In this document: positions 1 through 9,367 of the stretch, in pieces | Numbering within the stretch: the first letter of the stretch is position 1 | Layout: each line of letters opens with the position of its first letter | Origin: Crenothrix polyspora | GTDB lineage: Bacteria; Pseudomonadota; Gammaproteobacteria; Methylococcales; Methylomonadaceae | Direction: 5' to 3' | NCBI GenBank assembly: GCA_945877505.1 | Contig: CAMDWT010000001.1 | Location: 1 to 53,749 of the forward strand | DNA: 53,749 bases | Position numbers and translations under genes: made by a program | The notes under the pieces: model-generated | The model's input: only the letters and a program-made list of their open reading frames with translations | Database searches by the model: none | What the model was told of the DNA's origin: nothing

Positions 1-1024
<1,024 letters not shown>

Positions 1025-1086
1025 TTAAGGTAAAATATAGTGGTTGATAAAGTACACCAAATTTCTTTTCTAGTGTAAATTTTAAT

Positions 1087-1629
1087 ATGTTACGAATTTA
1101 TTTATTATTGTGTTTTAGTTTGGTCTCTTTTACAGCGACTGCAGATCCTGATGTATGGCTTCTGGTGGATACGCATGCTCGTAAAATAGAGGTAAAAAAG
1201 GGTGAGCAAACCCTTGAAACCTTACATTCAATTGCTATTGGTCGCGGTGGCGCCGGATCAAAAACACATCGAGGCGATAACGTTACGCCTTTTGGTAGTT
1301 ATAGGATAGGTTGGGTTGGTGAAAAAACTAGCTTTCGACGTTTTTTTGGGTTAACTTACCCTTCCGCAGAGGATGCGGAAAATGCTTTGCGTAAGGGTGT
1401 TATTGATGGCCCTACTTATAAAAGGATTGTCACTGCTCACCATTTTAATCAAATACCGCCGCAGAATACGCCGTTAGGTGGTCAAATTGGTATTCATGGT
1501 CTCGGGAATGCGGATTCAAGAATTCATCAAACATTTGATTGGACTCATGGATGCATTGCATTAACGAATACCCAGATCGACCATTTAAGTCAAATGGTCG
1601 AAACAGGTACAGTGGTTAAGATAAGATAA
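1087..1629 (+). CDS. L,D-transpeptidase (YkuD domain), exported
   Basis: Predicted periplasmic L,D-transpeptidase that forms or edits peptidoglycan cross-links, or attaches a lipoprotein to peptidoglycan. The 180-residue protein has a signal peptide ending near TATA-DPDVW (residues 16-23) and then a single YkuD domain. The catalytic motif is visible: His137 in IGIHG, followed by THGC with His154 and Cys156. There is no LysM or other binding domain. The gene lies directly upstream of a Braun-type lipoprotein gene, which suggests, but does not prove, that this enzyme anchors that lipoprotein. The start is ATG without an obvious ribosome-binding site. The family is certain; the exact reaction is inferred. 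Confidence 0.88.
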   Translation: MLRIYLLLCFSLVSFTATADPDVWLLVDTHARKIEVKKGEQTLETLHSIAIGRGGAGSKTHRGDNVTPFGSYRIGWVGEKTSFRRFFGLTYPSAEDAENALRKGVIDGPTYKRIVTAHHFNQIPPQNTPLGGQIGIHGLGNADSRIHQTFDWTHGCIALTNTQIDHLSQMVETGTVVKIR

Positions 1630-1675
1630 AATAAAGCTGGAAAATGAATTAAATAGTAGTATAATAAATGCTAGC

Positions 1676-1681
1676 TATAAT
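1676..1681 (+). promoter_or_regulatory. Candidate -10 box for the lipoprotein gene
   Basis: A perfect TATAAT lies about 39 bases before the lipoprotein ATG, which would give a short leader of about 30 nt holding the AAGGAAA ribosome-binding site. No good -35 match is seen at 17 bases upstream. A second TATAAT lies at 1660-1665. Strong expression would fit a major lipoprotein, but this is inferred from the motif only. Confidence 0.4.
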
Positions 1682-1719
1682 GTTTTTTTGTAGTAATAAC
1701 TCTGACTAAGGAAAATAAT

Positions 1720-1998
1720 ATGAAAAAAGTAATAAAATTATCAATGATCGCAATGGTTGCTAGCTTAGTTGTTGGTTGCGCAACTAATTCAGATATCGAA
1801 GGTCTTCAATCACAAATTGACGGTTTGAAAACTTCTGTTGCACAAGCATCTTCTGATGCACAAAGTGCACAAAGTGCAGCTGCAGACGCAGCAGCAAAAG
1901 CTTCAGCTGCAGAATCTGCTGCTAACCGTGCTGCTCAATATGCTCAAGACACTAACAGCAAATTGGACAACATGTTCAAAAAATCAATGATGAAATAA
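1720..1998 (+). CDS. Lpp/OprI-type outer membrane lipoprotein
   Basis: Small structural lipoprotein expected to tie the outer membrane to peptidoglycan. The 92-residue precursor has a lipobox ending VVGC (Cys20) and a mature part dominated by Ala, Ser and Gln in heptads (about residues 30-80), as in the alanine-rich trimeric coiled coils of Lpp and OprI. It ends in Lys, the residue through which Braun lipoprotein is linked to peptidoglycan. It is preceded by AAGGAAA and an L,D-transpeptidase gene, and followed by a strong terminator, so it is probably its own transcription unit. Low-complexity composition makes exact orthology uncertain. Confidence 0.85.
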   Translation: MKKVIKLSMIAMVASLVVGCATNSDIEGLQSQIDGLKTSVAQASSDAQSAQSAAADAAAKASAAESAANRAAQYAQDTNSKLDNMFKKSMMK

Positions 1999-2024
1999 AT
2001 CATCTTTGATTTAAAGCTGAAAAA

Positions 2025-2054
2025 GCCCGGCGGTTTTACCGCCGGGCTTTTTTT
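2025..2054 (+). terminator. Rho-independent terminator after the lipoprotein gene
   Basis: A 9-bp G+C-rich stem (GCCCGGCGG / CCGCCGGGC) with a TTTTA loop is followed by seven T residues. It ends transcription of the lipoprotein gene and runs into the stop codon of the convergent rdgC gene. Confidence 0.93.
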
Positions 2055-2961
2055 ATGCCTTATTTTCACCGCCAAAGAGTTCAATTAGGCGCGGAAGAAA
2101 GTTAGCTAGTTCTGCGGACATAATTGAAAAGTCGACATCAAATTGAGCGGCATCATCATCGGTTTCAATATCAGCAACTTGATCCTGTATTAACTCTAAG
2201 AATCGTAGGCGTTTAACCGCTAAATTTTCATCGATAATGAATGAAATGCGTTCAGCCCAGCTAACAGCAAGTTTAATAACTTCTTTGCCGATATCGAGGT
2301 GATTCTTGATTTCAGGTAACGCTAAGTCATGGCGCTTACAGCGAATAATTCCACCTGACTCTTCAGTTGAGCGGAGTTCGCATTCATCCTCAATAGTAAT
2401 ATCATCAGGGTTTGTGCCGTTAAGTAGCCACTCCGTCATAATGGCACTTGGTTTTTCGAGGGTGTTGAGAGGTGTCGCTGGCAATGAACCTAATGATTTA
2501 CGAAGCATACTGAGTAAATCTTCGGCATTTTTTGCGGAAGCGGCGTCAACGATTAACCATCCGCCTTTTGGGTCAATATAAGCGTAAATTTTGCGTGAAA
2601 AGGTAAAGGCTTTTGGTAGTAAATCAAAAATAATTTCATCTTTTATTTCGCTACGTTCTTTTTTTGATAATTTTCGGGCTTGAATTTCTTCTTGTTCAAG
2701 AATTTTTTCTTGAACCAATTCATTAATCACGGCTGAGGGTAGGACTCTCTCTTCTTTTTTCCCGCATAGCATTATAAAGCCATTAGAATTATGAGCTAAC
2801 TGTTGTGCTGATTTGCCTAGAGGTGGCGTCCAGCCAAAAGTGAATTCTTCATGGGCACCGCAAGGGCGAAAGGAAAGTGGTTCAAGTTTTTGTTCCAATT
2901 CGTCCGGAGTCAAGGTAAAGGCTTCGGTAAGGCGAAATACAGTAAGATTTTTAAACCACAT
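2053..2961 (-). CDS. rdgC: Recombination-associated protein RdgC
   Basis: Ring-forming DNA-binding protein that restrains RecA-dependent recombination and associates with the nucleoid. The 302 residues match the family's usual length (about 303), and the start MWFKNLTVFRLTEAF is characteristic. No enzymatic motif is expected. It stands alone, convergent with the lipoprotein gene and divergent from darP. The ATG start agrees with the conserved N terminus. High confidence. Confidence 0.93.
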   Translation of the reverse strand: MWFKNLTVFRLTEAFTLTPDELEQKLEPLSFRPCGAHEEFTFGWTPPLGKSAQQLAHNSNGFIMLCGKKEERVLPSAVINELVQEKILEQEEIQARKLSKKERSEIKDEIIFDLLPKAFTFSRKIYAYIDPKGGWLIVDAASAKNAEDLLSMLRKSLGSLPATPLNTLEKPSAIMTEWLLNGTNPDDITIEDECELRSTEESGGIIRCKRHDLALPEIKNHLDIGKEVIKLAVSWAERISFIIDENLAVKRLRFLELIQDQVADIETDDDAAQFDVDFSIMSAELANFLPRLIELFGGENKA

Positions 2962-3072
2962 GGGTAATTGATGTCCTATAAAAATTGAGATCGAGCATTA
3001 TCGCAAATTTAAGGCCAGGACTCAGTAATAAATAAAAAGGTAGCAGAAGTTTATGGTGAAATATCTAAATTA

Positions 3073-3100
3073 TTGCTTATTAACGTTAAGCAATTATGAT
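3073..3100 (+). promoter_or_regulatory. Candidate promoter overlapping a dyad, upstream of darP
   Basis: TTGCTT (3073-3078) and TATGAT (3095-3100) are separated by 16 bases. The spacer and -35 lie within an inverted repeat (ATTGCTTA at 3072-3079, TAAGCAAT at 3087-3094), so a bound regulator could block the promoter. If used, it leaves a leader of about 195 nt before darP. That leader contains a second inverted repeat (3201-3224). Motif match only. Confidence 0.35.
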
Positions 3101-3200
3101 GTTTTTCTGAATGAATGTAAGCCAAAAGACCGTGTCGTCGGAAGTGATTAAGTAGTCTGTGGTAAAATAGGCGTTATTTTTAAAAAGTGGCGATGATAGC

Positions 3201-3224
3201 GGCATTTCTATTTGATAAAATGCC
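3201..3224. repeat. Inverted repeat in the rdgC-darP gap
   Basis: GGCATTT (3201-3207) and AAATGCC (3218-3224) can form a 7-bp hairpin with a 10-base loop in the leader of darP. There is no T-run after it, so it is not a terminator on its own. The rest of the 341-base gap between rdgC and darP shows no gene. Confidence 0.4.
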
Positions 3225-3302
3225 AAATGTAGGACCATGGGGTGATTAATGGTTTCCTTAGGTTCTGTGGTGTTATTTTTTGTGTAGATGGTTTGAAATA
3301 AA

Positions 3303-3974
3303 ATGAGTGAAGAGAACGAATACGATTACGAATATGAATACAATGATAAGGGCGAGATAGTTTATTACGCTGTTAGACCTAATAAGACGCAAATAAAGAA
3401 AGATATGGCGGTTCTTTTTGCGCTAAGCGAAGAAATGTCTGAATTATCCCTTGCACAAGTAAAATATCTTGAACTTCCGGATGTTATTCATAAAGCAGTG
3501 GTAGAGGTTTCTGGAATGCCACATAAAAGTGCAAGAAAACGACTTCTGAAATTTATTACAGGGCAGCTTCATAAAATAGATATAGAGCCTATTTTAGAGA
3601 AGCTAGCGCGCATGAAAAATAAAAGTGCACATGCGGTCAGAGAGCATCATATCGTTGAGCGTTGGCGTGATAGATTAATTGCTGGAGATAATGACGTCCT
3701 GACAGAGTTTCTAAATGAACAGCCTGATGCTGATCGGCAGCAATTAAGGCAGTTATTACGCAATATTAAGAAGGAAGCAGAATTTTCTAAGCCACCTAAA
3801 TCTGCTCGGTTGTTGTATCGATATTTGAAAGCTTTGTTTAATATTGAAGGCGAAGCAGACTATTTTGATGACGCAGATTCTGAGGGCGAACAAGAACTTG
3901 AAGATGATCAAGCCTTTGAAGATGATGAAGAATTTGAAGGTGAGCAATCTTACGAATATTATGATGAAGATTGA
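3303..3974 (+). CDS. darP: Ribosome-associated protein DarP (YjgA, DUF615) with acidic extensions
   Basis: DarP/YjgA associates with late 50S assembly intermediates. Residues about 25-185 carry the family core: a KTQIKKDM helix, the ERWRDRLIAGD segment, the PDADRQQLRQLLRN segment and a KPPK helix. Unusual here are an acidic, tyrosine-rich N-terminal stretch (roughly residues 1-20) and a C-terminal tail of about 35 residues that is almost all Asp, Glu, Tyr and Phe. These make the protein 223 residues, longer than the usual 160-185. No clear Shine-Dalgarno precedes the ATG. A strong terminator follows. Family call is confident; the role of the tails is unknown. Confidence 0.88.
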   Translation: MSEENEYDYEYEYNDKGEIVYYAVRPNKTQIKKDMAVLFALSEEMSELSLAQVKYLELPDVIHKAVVEVSGMPHKSARKRLLKFITGQLHKIDIEPILEKLARMKNKSAHAVREHHIVERWRDRLIAGDNDVLTEFLNEQPDADRQQLRQLLRNIKKEAEFSKPPKSARLLYRYLKALFNIEGEADYFDDADSEGEQELEDDQAFEDDEEFEGEQSYEYYDED

Positions 3975-3987
3975 CAAGGTTTAATAG

Positions 3988-4022
3988 CGTGCAAGGTGGT
4001 TTTTTACCTTGCACGTTCTTTT
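3988..4022 (+). terminator. Rho-independent terminator after darP
   Basis: A 10-bp perfect stem (CGTGCAAGGT / ACCTTGCACG) with an 8-base T-rich loop is followed by TTCTTTT. It lies between darP and the convergent DUF4389 gene and mainly serves darP, because the opposite side lacks a good T-run. Confidence 0.88.
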
Positions 4023-4030
4023 AAGGCGCT

Positions 4031-4345
4031 TTATTTTTCAGACGAATTATTTTCAGGTAACTGAAGTTCCGCCGTCATATTCCAAGCAGAAAAAGGAAAG
4101 GGTAGTGTTTCTGTATTAAAAGTCAGAAACAAAAGGATGTGATAAGTGTAGACCGAGAGGCTACGACCAAAAATTAGAATGTTCGGGTTTGCTTTTCCGG
4201 TCAATAAGGTTGATCCAACTTGTAAAATAATCACTGCCCAAATTAACATTCTTACTAATGAGCCAATAGCTGCAAAAACCAGCATAAAGAAAATACGTTT
4301 CCAAGTGCTAAGTTGCTTGAGGTTATAGTTGATTTGTTCTTCCAT
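4031..4345 (-). CDS. DUF4389 membrane protein
   Basis: A 104-residue protein of unknown function matching the DUF4389 pattern: a short cytoplasmic N terminus, WKRIFFMLVFAAIGSLVRML opening the first hydrophobic segment (about residues 15-45), then a second hydrophobic stretch around residues 60-80 with YHILLFLTF. It ends in a polar tail. It starts 8 bases after the DUF2333 stop on the same strand, so the two are probably cotranscribed. No catalytic residues can be named. Confidence 0.75.
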   Translation of the reverse strand: MEEQINYNLKQLSTWKRIFFMLVFAAIGSLVRMLIWAVIILQVGSTLLTGKANPNILIFGRSLSVYTYHILLFLTFNTETLPFPFSAWNMTAELQLPENNSSEK

Positions 4346-4353
4346 AAATATTA

Positions 4354-5376
4354 TTAACCTCGGTTCATAATGTCGCGCAAATCAAGAGCAGCTGCGTTAG
4401 CTCTTGCAATGTAATTAGCCATTGATAGTGAATAGTTGGCAAAAAGTCCGTAGCCACTACCATTAAGAATCATGGGGCTTAAAACAGGCGTCAAAGCATT
4501 TTCCATCGCTTTGATCATGATATCAACTGTACGCATTGCTCGTTTATCTAAGAGGATATCAGCAAAGTCGTGTTTGATGGCTCTTAAAATATGTAATAAA
4601 GCCCAGCTTGCACCTCGTGCTTCATAAAAAACGTCATCAATTTCTAGCCATGATACCCGAGTAGTCGGTGTGCCCTTTTCATCAGCAGCTTGTTTTTCGA
4701 GTTCCGTTAAACCAGGCCCGTAATTACCGCCCGCACTATTAGCACTCAGGCGAGTTGATAAGCCACCTAAGCGTTTTATCACCACTTCAGTATATTGCCA
4801 AAGGTTGTCTGCTCGAGAATAAAACTGAGCTTTTTTTACAGGGCCGCCATATTTTTGTAGGCGTGACATATATTTATGAAGAGAATCAATACCCTTTTGA
4901 TACTCAGCCTCTGTAGAGGGTAATGCCCAAGAGTTGTGTTCGTAATAGAAGTAAGGCTCTGCTATCGCTAAGTCGGGGTCTTCCGCTGATTGTGATTGAT
5001 CTCTAGCAAAGTGATTTCTTAAGGCGGTTGTAGCATCGCGCAACATAACTAAGGCGCCGTATTCCCAATTAGAAATGTTGTCTAAGAGAACGCCCGGTGG
5101 TGCCACGTCATTTGTTATATAACCACCACTTTTATGTAACAGAACTTCGGCGATATGGGCGAGTGTGTTGGTATAGGTATAGCCAACGGGGATTTCTGAG
5201 GTATTCGTTTCTTTGGCGCGTTCGAGTGCTTCATCCTGAATATTGAATTGACCGGGTTCACCACCCCACCAAGCGCCTAGAATAACGAGAACAACAACTA
5301 CTGCGAGTGTAAGAACACCAAAGCCCCAGAGTATTCCTTTGGATTTTATATCATCTAGTGTTTCACTTGCTGCCAT
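4354..5376 (-). CDS. DUF2333 family membrane-anchored protein
   Basis: A 340-residue protein of unknown function with one N-terminal membrane segment (about residues 15-35, rich in Val, Leu and Gly) and a large helical domain predicted in the periplasm. Family landmarks include GYTYTNTLAHIAEVLLHKSGG, NWEYGALVMLRDA and YFYYEHNSWALPS. DUF2333 proteins are widespread in gammaproteobacteria but have no assigned activity. It is the first gene of a likely pair with the DUF4389 gene and is separated from xerC by about 110 bases. Confidence 0.8.
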   Translation of the reverse strand: MAASETLDDIKSKGILWGFGVLTLAVVVVLVILGAWWGGEPGQFNIQDEALERAKETNTSEIPVGYTYTNTLAHIAEVLLHKSGGYITNDVAPPGVLLDNISNWEYGALVMLRDATTALRNHFARDQSQSAEDPDLAIAEPYFYYEHNSWALPSTEAEYQKGIDSLHKYMSRLQKYGGPVKKAQFYSRADNLWQYTEVVIKRLGGLSTRLSANSAGGNYGPGLTELEKQAADEKGTPTTRVSWLEIDDVFYEARGASWALLHILRAIKHDFADILLDKRAMRTVDIMIKAMENALTPVLSPMILNGSGYGLFANYSLSMANYIARANAAALDLRDIMNRG

Positions 5377-5486
5377 TTTCGGTATCCTGTAAAGAAGGTA
5401 TGTTTTTTGATCAAACAGATTGATTTTCTATAAAAATGAGGCTCATGTTATCAGGTTTTTTGATTATTTGCTTAGTAACCCAGCGA

Positions 5487-6395
5487 CTATTTAGGTTTTT
5501 TTTTAGCTCTTGGGTGTGCTTTATCGTAAACATCAGCTAGATGCTGGAAGTCCAAGTGCGTGTATATCTGTGTTGTACTGATATTGCTGTGTCCAAGTAA
5601 CTCTTGAACAGCTCTTAAATCTTGGCTAGATTCCAGTAAGTGACTGGCAAAAGAATGTCTAAGCATGTGTGGGTGAATATGTTCTGCTATGTCTTTTTTC
5701 TTGCACCATTGCTCTAATCTCAATTCAATATTGCGCTGACCAATTCGCCTTCCTCGTGTTGAAATGAATAAAGCATTCTCTGTTGCATCACTATTTTTTA
5801 AACGTTGTGGCAGCCAATTGCTAATCGCCGCAACGGCTTTACTGCCCATGGGTAATAGCCTTGATTTACCGCCTTTTCCCGATTTAACAAGTAGTGAGTT
5901 ATCAGTAAGGTCAATATCAGTTAAGTTAAGCGCAGAAAGTTCGCTTAAACGTAAGCCTGATGAATAAAATAATTCAAACATGGCTAGATCACGAATTTCA
6001 ATGGCGGAGTTTGCACCTGCCTCTAGTAAGCCTTTTACTTGGTCTACATCGAGTGTTTTAGGGAGCTTTCTGGCTTGTTTTGGAGCTTTTATATACAGGG
6101 CTGGATTGTTGTCAGCAAGGCTTTTTTTGAGTAGGAAATTAAAAAAACTTCGTATCGCGGACAGTTCCCGTTGAAGACTGGTGCTACTGAGGCCTTGTCG
6201 ATGACGACTAGCAATATGTGAGCGAATATCATTTTGCGTTAGGCTAGGCCAATCAAGTATCGATTTAGCTACACAATAGTTAGTTAGGTGATTCAGATCT
6301 CTTTGATAGCTTTTAATGGTGTGTATAGAGGCACGTTTCTCCACAGTTAACTGGTCTAAAAAAGCAGTCAGTTTTTCCTTTGAGTTAGCCTGCAT
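5487..6395 (-). CDS. xerC: Tyrosine recombinase XerC
   Basis: Works with XerD at dif to resolve chromosome dimers at the septum. The 302 residues show the SAM-like DNA-binding N domain (about 1-100) and the catalytic domain with all key residues: Arg149 (GLRLSEL), Lys174 (SGKGGK), His243 and Arg246 (HPHMLRHSFA), His269 (LLGHS) and Tyr278 (QIYTH). It overlaps the upstream DUF484 gene by 11 bases, in the common dapF-DUF484-xerC order, which separates it from XerD. No integrase-associated mobile genes are nearby, so this is the housekeeping enzyme. Confidence 0.94.
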   Translation of the reverse strand: MQANSKEKLTAFLDQLTVEKRASIHTIKSYQRDLNHLTNYCVAKSILDWPSLTQNDIRSHIASRHRQGLSSTSLQRELSAIRSFFNFLLKKSLADNNPALYIKAPKQARKLPKTLDVDQVKGLLEAGANSAIEIRDLAMFELFYSSGLRLSELSALNLTDIDLTDNSLLVKSGKGGKSRLLPMGSKAVAAISNWLPQRLKNSDATENALFISTRGRRIGQRNIELRLEQWCKKKDIAEHIHPHMLRHSFASHLLESSQDLRAVQELLGHSNISTTQIYTHLDFQHLADVYDKAHPRAKKKPK

Positions 6396-7080
6396 CGGTT
6401 GCAGGTCGTAATAAAGAAATCAGTCGAGTGCCAATAATTTCACTCATCTGAGTTAAAAATAAATTTCCCATACTGTAATGAAATCGGCTTTCTTCGCGAC
6501 TACCTATTGCTAAAATCCCATCAAGTTCAGTAAAGTTCATCGGGATAATGGCACAAGATTTAACCTCTATGGCCGAGTCGCCAAACAGTATTTTTGCTTG
6601 AGCTAAAGTAGGGCGTCCACATTTTGGTTGATTGCTAGAAAGTTCTTTTAGAAAGGGTTGAAGATCTTCACTATTAGGTTCGATAAATAAATTGACCATA
6701 CTAGGTTCGGGACATTCTTTGATAATGCGTATGGCAACAAAATCAGTTAGAAAATACTCTGCGAACACAACATTAAGATTAACAATAGCTTGTCTTAGCG
6801 TTGATGCTTCAAGTAAGGCTAGCGTAAGCTTATGCATGCGAACAAAAGACGTATCATTGTCGCGTGCTATGTCAATCAGTGAGTTAAGTTGACTTTCTAG
6901 TTCTTGGTGCTTATTTCTAAAAAGCTCAAGTTGTTTAGAAATTAGAGATACAGCGGTTCCACTTGGATGCGGAATGCTCATTTTTTCTAACAAGTTTAGA
7001 TGTTCATGAAAGAAGTTTGGGTTTTGTAGAAGGTAGTCTTCAATTTGAGAGGTGCTAAGGTTGATTTTTTTTTCGCTCAT
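6385..7080 (-). CDS. DUF484 (YigA-like) GAF-fold protein
   Basis: A 231-residue protein of the DUF484 family, usually found between dapF and xerC. The N-terminal helical part contains the typical IEDYLLQNPNFFHEHLNLLE (residues 12-31); a coiled region follows around 45-65, and the C-terminal half resembles a GAF sensory fold. Function is unknown; its conserved position suggests a link to cell wall or chromosome processing, but this is inference. The start ATG overlaps the dapF stop (ATGA), and its 3' end overlaps xerC, so translation is probably coupled. Confidence 0.85.
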   Translation of the reverse strand: MSEKKINLSTSQIEDYLLQNPNFFHEHLNLLEKMSIPHPSGTAVSLISKQLELFRNKHQELESQLNSLIDIARDNDTSFVRMHKLTLALLEASTLRQAIVNLNVVFAEYFLTDFVAIRIIKECPEPSMVNLFIEPNSEDLQPFLKELSSNQPKCGRPTLAQAKILFGDSAIEVKSCAIIPMNFTELDGILAIGSREESRFHYSMGNLFLTQMSEIIGTRLISLLRPATDAG

Positions 7081-7904
7081 AAATTAATGGTCCCATCAAA
7101 AACATAACTCGCTGATCCAGTCATAAATACGGGGCTTCCGCGGCCAGACCAACTTATATTTAATTCCCCGCCAGGTAGTTTAACATTGACAGTATTATCG
7201 AGGAGGTTTTGTTCAATACCGACAACCACGGCCGCACAAGCACCACTACCGCAAGCTAGTGTTTCAGCTGCACCCCGTTCATAAACACGAAGTTTTATAG
7301 TCTTTCTATCCATGATCTGCATAAAACCAATATTGGCTCGTTCAGGAAATATTGCATGAGATTCAAGTATTTTTCCTATGTTACTGACGGGGGCGGTTTC
7401 TACATTATCGACCTGAATAACCGCATGAGGATTGCCCATGGAAACGGCACCAAAGTCTGTTTTAACGCCATCAATATCAAGTGTATAAAGCAATAACTCC
7501 CGTTCTGCAACTAGAGGGATTTCAGTAGGTTGATGTTTTGGGATGCCCATATTGACCGTAATGAGATCTTGATCATTAAACCGTAACAGTAGTTGCCCAG
7601 AGTTGGTGTCAACGCAGATTTCGTTTTTACTAGATAATTTTTTGTCACGGACAAATCGGGCAAAACAACGTGCGCCATTGCCACATTGACCTACCTCACT
7701 TCCATCAGCGTTAAAGATTCGGTATTTAAAATCAGCATTGTCACTTATTGCTTTTTCAACCATTAATAACTGGTCAAAACCAATGCCAAAATGACGGTTA
7801 GCCATGAACTGGATTTGTTCAGGTGTTAAGTTTACTGCTTGATTGATGGCATCAATCACTACAAAATCATTTCCTAACCCGTGCATTTTAGTAAAGCTAA
7901 TCAT
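7077..7904 (-). CDS. dapF: Diaminopimelate epimerase
   Basis: Converts LL-diaminopimelate to meso-diaminopimelate, the lysine precursor and peptidoglycan cross-linking residue. The 275 residues match the family. The two catalytic cysteines are Cys74 (GQCGNGARC) and Cys218 (ACGSGAC), and the opening FTKMHGLGNDFV is diagnostic. It follows lysA on the same strand with a gap of 53 bases and overlaps DUF484 by four bases. Pathway neighbours support the assignment. Confidence 0.96.
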   Translation of the reverse strand: MISFTKMHGLGNDFVVIDAINQAVNLTPEQIQFMANRHFGIGFDQLLMVEKAISDNADFKYRIFNADGSEVGQCGNGARCFARFVRDKKLSSKNEICVDTNSGQLLLRFNDQDLITVNMGIPKHQPTEIPLVAERELLLYTLDIDGVKTDFGAVSMGNPHAVIQVDNVETAPVSNIGKILESHAIFPERANIGFMQIMDRKTIKLRVYERGAAETLACGSGACAAVVVGIEQNLLDNTVNVKLPGGELNISWSGRGSPVFMTGSASYVFDGTINL

Positions 7905-7957
7905 TGGGTGCTCTTCATAGTCAGTCTTAATCAGTTTTGCTAAGTTAACAGGGTTGA

Positions 7958-9205
7958 TTACGGTAATAGATGCTCGTTAGCCCAAAGTTGAGTTGTGGTT
8001 TCTCGCTCTCGAATTAAATGAACTTGGTCGCCATCAACCATTAATTCGGCAACACGTGGTCTAGAGTTATAGTTAGAACTCATCGAAAATCCGTAAGCAC
8101 CTGATGAGCGAATGGCTAATAAATCACCTTGTGTTAGTTTAAGTTTACGATCTTTACCTAAAAAGTCACCGGTTTCACAGACGGGTCCGACAATGTCCCA
8201 TGTTTGTTCGGTTGCATCACTGAGTCGTCTGACGGGGATGATTTCTTGCCAGGCATTATAAAGTGATGGGCGTACTAAATCATTCATAGCGGCATCGACA
8301 ATTGCAAAATTTTTATGGGCAGTAGGCTTAAGATATTCAACTTGAGTCACTAAAATGCCTGCATTTCCAACAATGGCCCTGCCAGGTTCTAATAAAATTT
8401 CAAAATCAGTTTTACCCAGTCGTTCTAAAACGGCTTTAATATAGTCGACCGGTTCAGGAGGTTGTTCGTCATTATAACGAATACCAAGTCCGCCGCCTAA
8501 ATCCAAGTGATGCAGGTGAATGCCATCAGCTTTTAAGGTAGCAACCAGATCAAGAATTTTATCAAGAGCATCAAGAAAAGGTCGGGTTTCGGTGAGTTGC
8601 GAGCCAATATGGCAATCAATACCGATAATCTTGATGTTAGGCATAGTCGCCGCACGACGATACTCAGATAGGGCTTGATTGATATCAATGCCGAATTTAT
8701 TTTCTTTTAATCCGGTAGAAATATAAGGATGTGTTTTAGCATCAACATCGGGGTTTACTCGAAAAGAAATGGGAGCGACAACACCTAAATGCCCAGCAAG
8801 TCGGTTGATTCTATCGAGTTCGCCGCTGACTTCAATATTGAAACAACGTATACCGACTTTTAGAGCGGCTAAGATTTCATCTTCTCGTTTACCGATACCT
8901 GAGAAAACAATTTTTCCAGCATCACCACCGGCAACTAGAACCCGCTGAAGTTCTCCTAGCGAAACAATATCAAAGCCTGAACCTAAGCGGGCTAATAAAT
9001 TGAGTAAGGCAATATTAGCGTTAGCTTTTACGGCATAGCAGATTAAATGCGCTTGATCACCAAACGCTTTATCAAAGGCTTGCCAATGCCTTTCTAAGGT
9101 TGCTCGAGAATAGATGTAACAGGGGCTGCCATATTTATAAATAATGTCTTGTACGGCAATGTTTTCGGCAAATAGCTCGTTATTTTGGTAGTTAAAATAA
9201 TCCAT
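7958..9205 (-). CDS. lysA: Diaminopimelate decarboxylase
   Basis: PLP-dependent enzyme that makes lysine from meso-diaminopimelate. The 415-residue protein has the alanine-racemase-like barrel with the PLP lysine Lys60 (CYAVKANAN), the HIGSQ motif near residue 195, GGGLGI in the phosphate-binding loop, and a beta domain with GPVCETGD, which supplies the active-site cysteine in this family. It sits between the LptM-like gene and dapF, a common gammaproteobacterial order. The start ATG lies three bases after the small lipoprotein stop. Confidence 0.96.
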   Translation of the reverse strand: MDYFNYQNNELFAENIAVQDIIYKYGSPCYIYSRATLERHWQAFDKAFGDQAHLICYAVKANANIALLNLLARLGSGFDIVSLGELQRVLVAGGDAGKIVFSGIGKREDEILAALKVGIRCFNIEVSGELDRINRLAGHLGVVAPISFRVNPDVDAKTHPYISTGLKENKFGIDINQALSEYRRAATMPNIKIIGIDCHIGSQLTETRPFLDALDKILDLVATLKADGIHLHHLDLGGGLGIRYNDEQPPEPVDYIKAVLERLGKTDFEILLEPGRAIVGNAGILVTQVEYLKPTAHKNFAIVDAAMNDLVRPSLYNAWQEIIPVRRLSDATEQTWDIVGPVCETGDFLGKDRKLKLTQGDLLAIRSSGAYGFSMSSNYNSRPRVAELMVDGDQVHLIRERETTTQLWANEHLLP

Positions 9206-9208
9206 AAT

Positions 9209-9367
9209 TTATTTGGGTATCAGGGTTTCTTGGTCAGTATCTATTTTTTGTTCTTGCTCCACATAAATAGGTGGGGCTGTGCCGGGTAGATAAAGCGGTC
9301 CTATTTGTCCACAGGCTGCTAATATTGAATAGATGATAAAAAAAATAAATAATTGAATGGTTTTCAT
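9209..9367 (-). CDS. lptM: LptM-like (YifL) small lipoprotein
   Basis: A 52-residue lipoprotein beginning MKTIQLFIFFIIYSILAACG and continuing QIGPLYLPG. The lipobox LAAC followed by G-x-x-GPLYxP is the hallmark of LptM/YifL, which helps the LPS translocon LptD-LptE mature at the outer membrane. The remaining residues are polar and proline-containing. Position directly before lysA is the classic location. It is too short for many gene finders. The reading frame runs from ATG to TAA with no interruption; the stop lies three bases before the lysA start. Confidence 0.85.
   Translation of the reverse strand: MKTIQLFIFFIIYSILAACGQIGPLYLPGTAPPIYVEQEQKIDTDQETLIPK

Noticed and set aside
3756-3977. 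Minus-strand reading frame inside darP
   Set aside because: It is the complement of the acidic tail, giving a Phe/Ile-rich low-complexity product.
5487-6395. Tyrosine recombinase as a sign of an integrated element
   Set aside because: It is XerC in its usual dapF-DUF484-xerC position, with no att repeats or mobile genes nearby.
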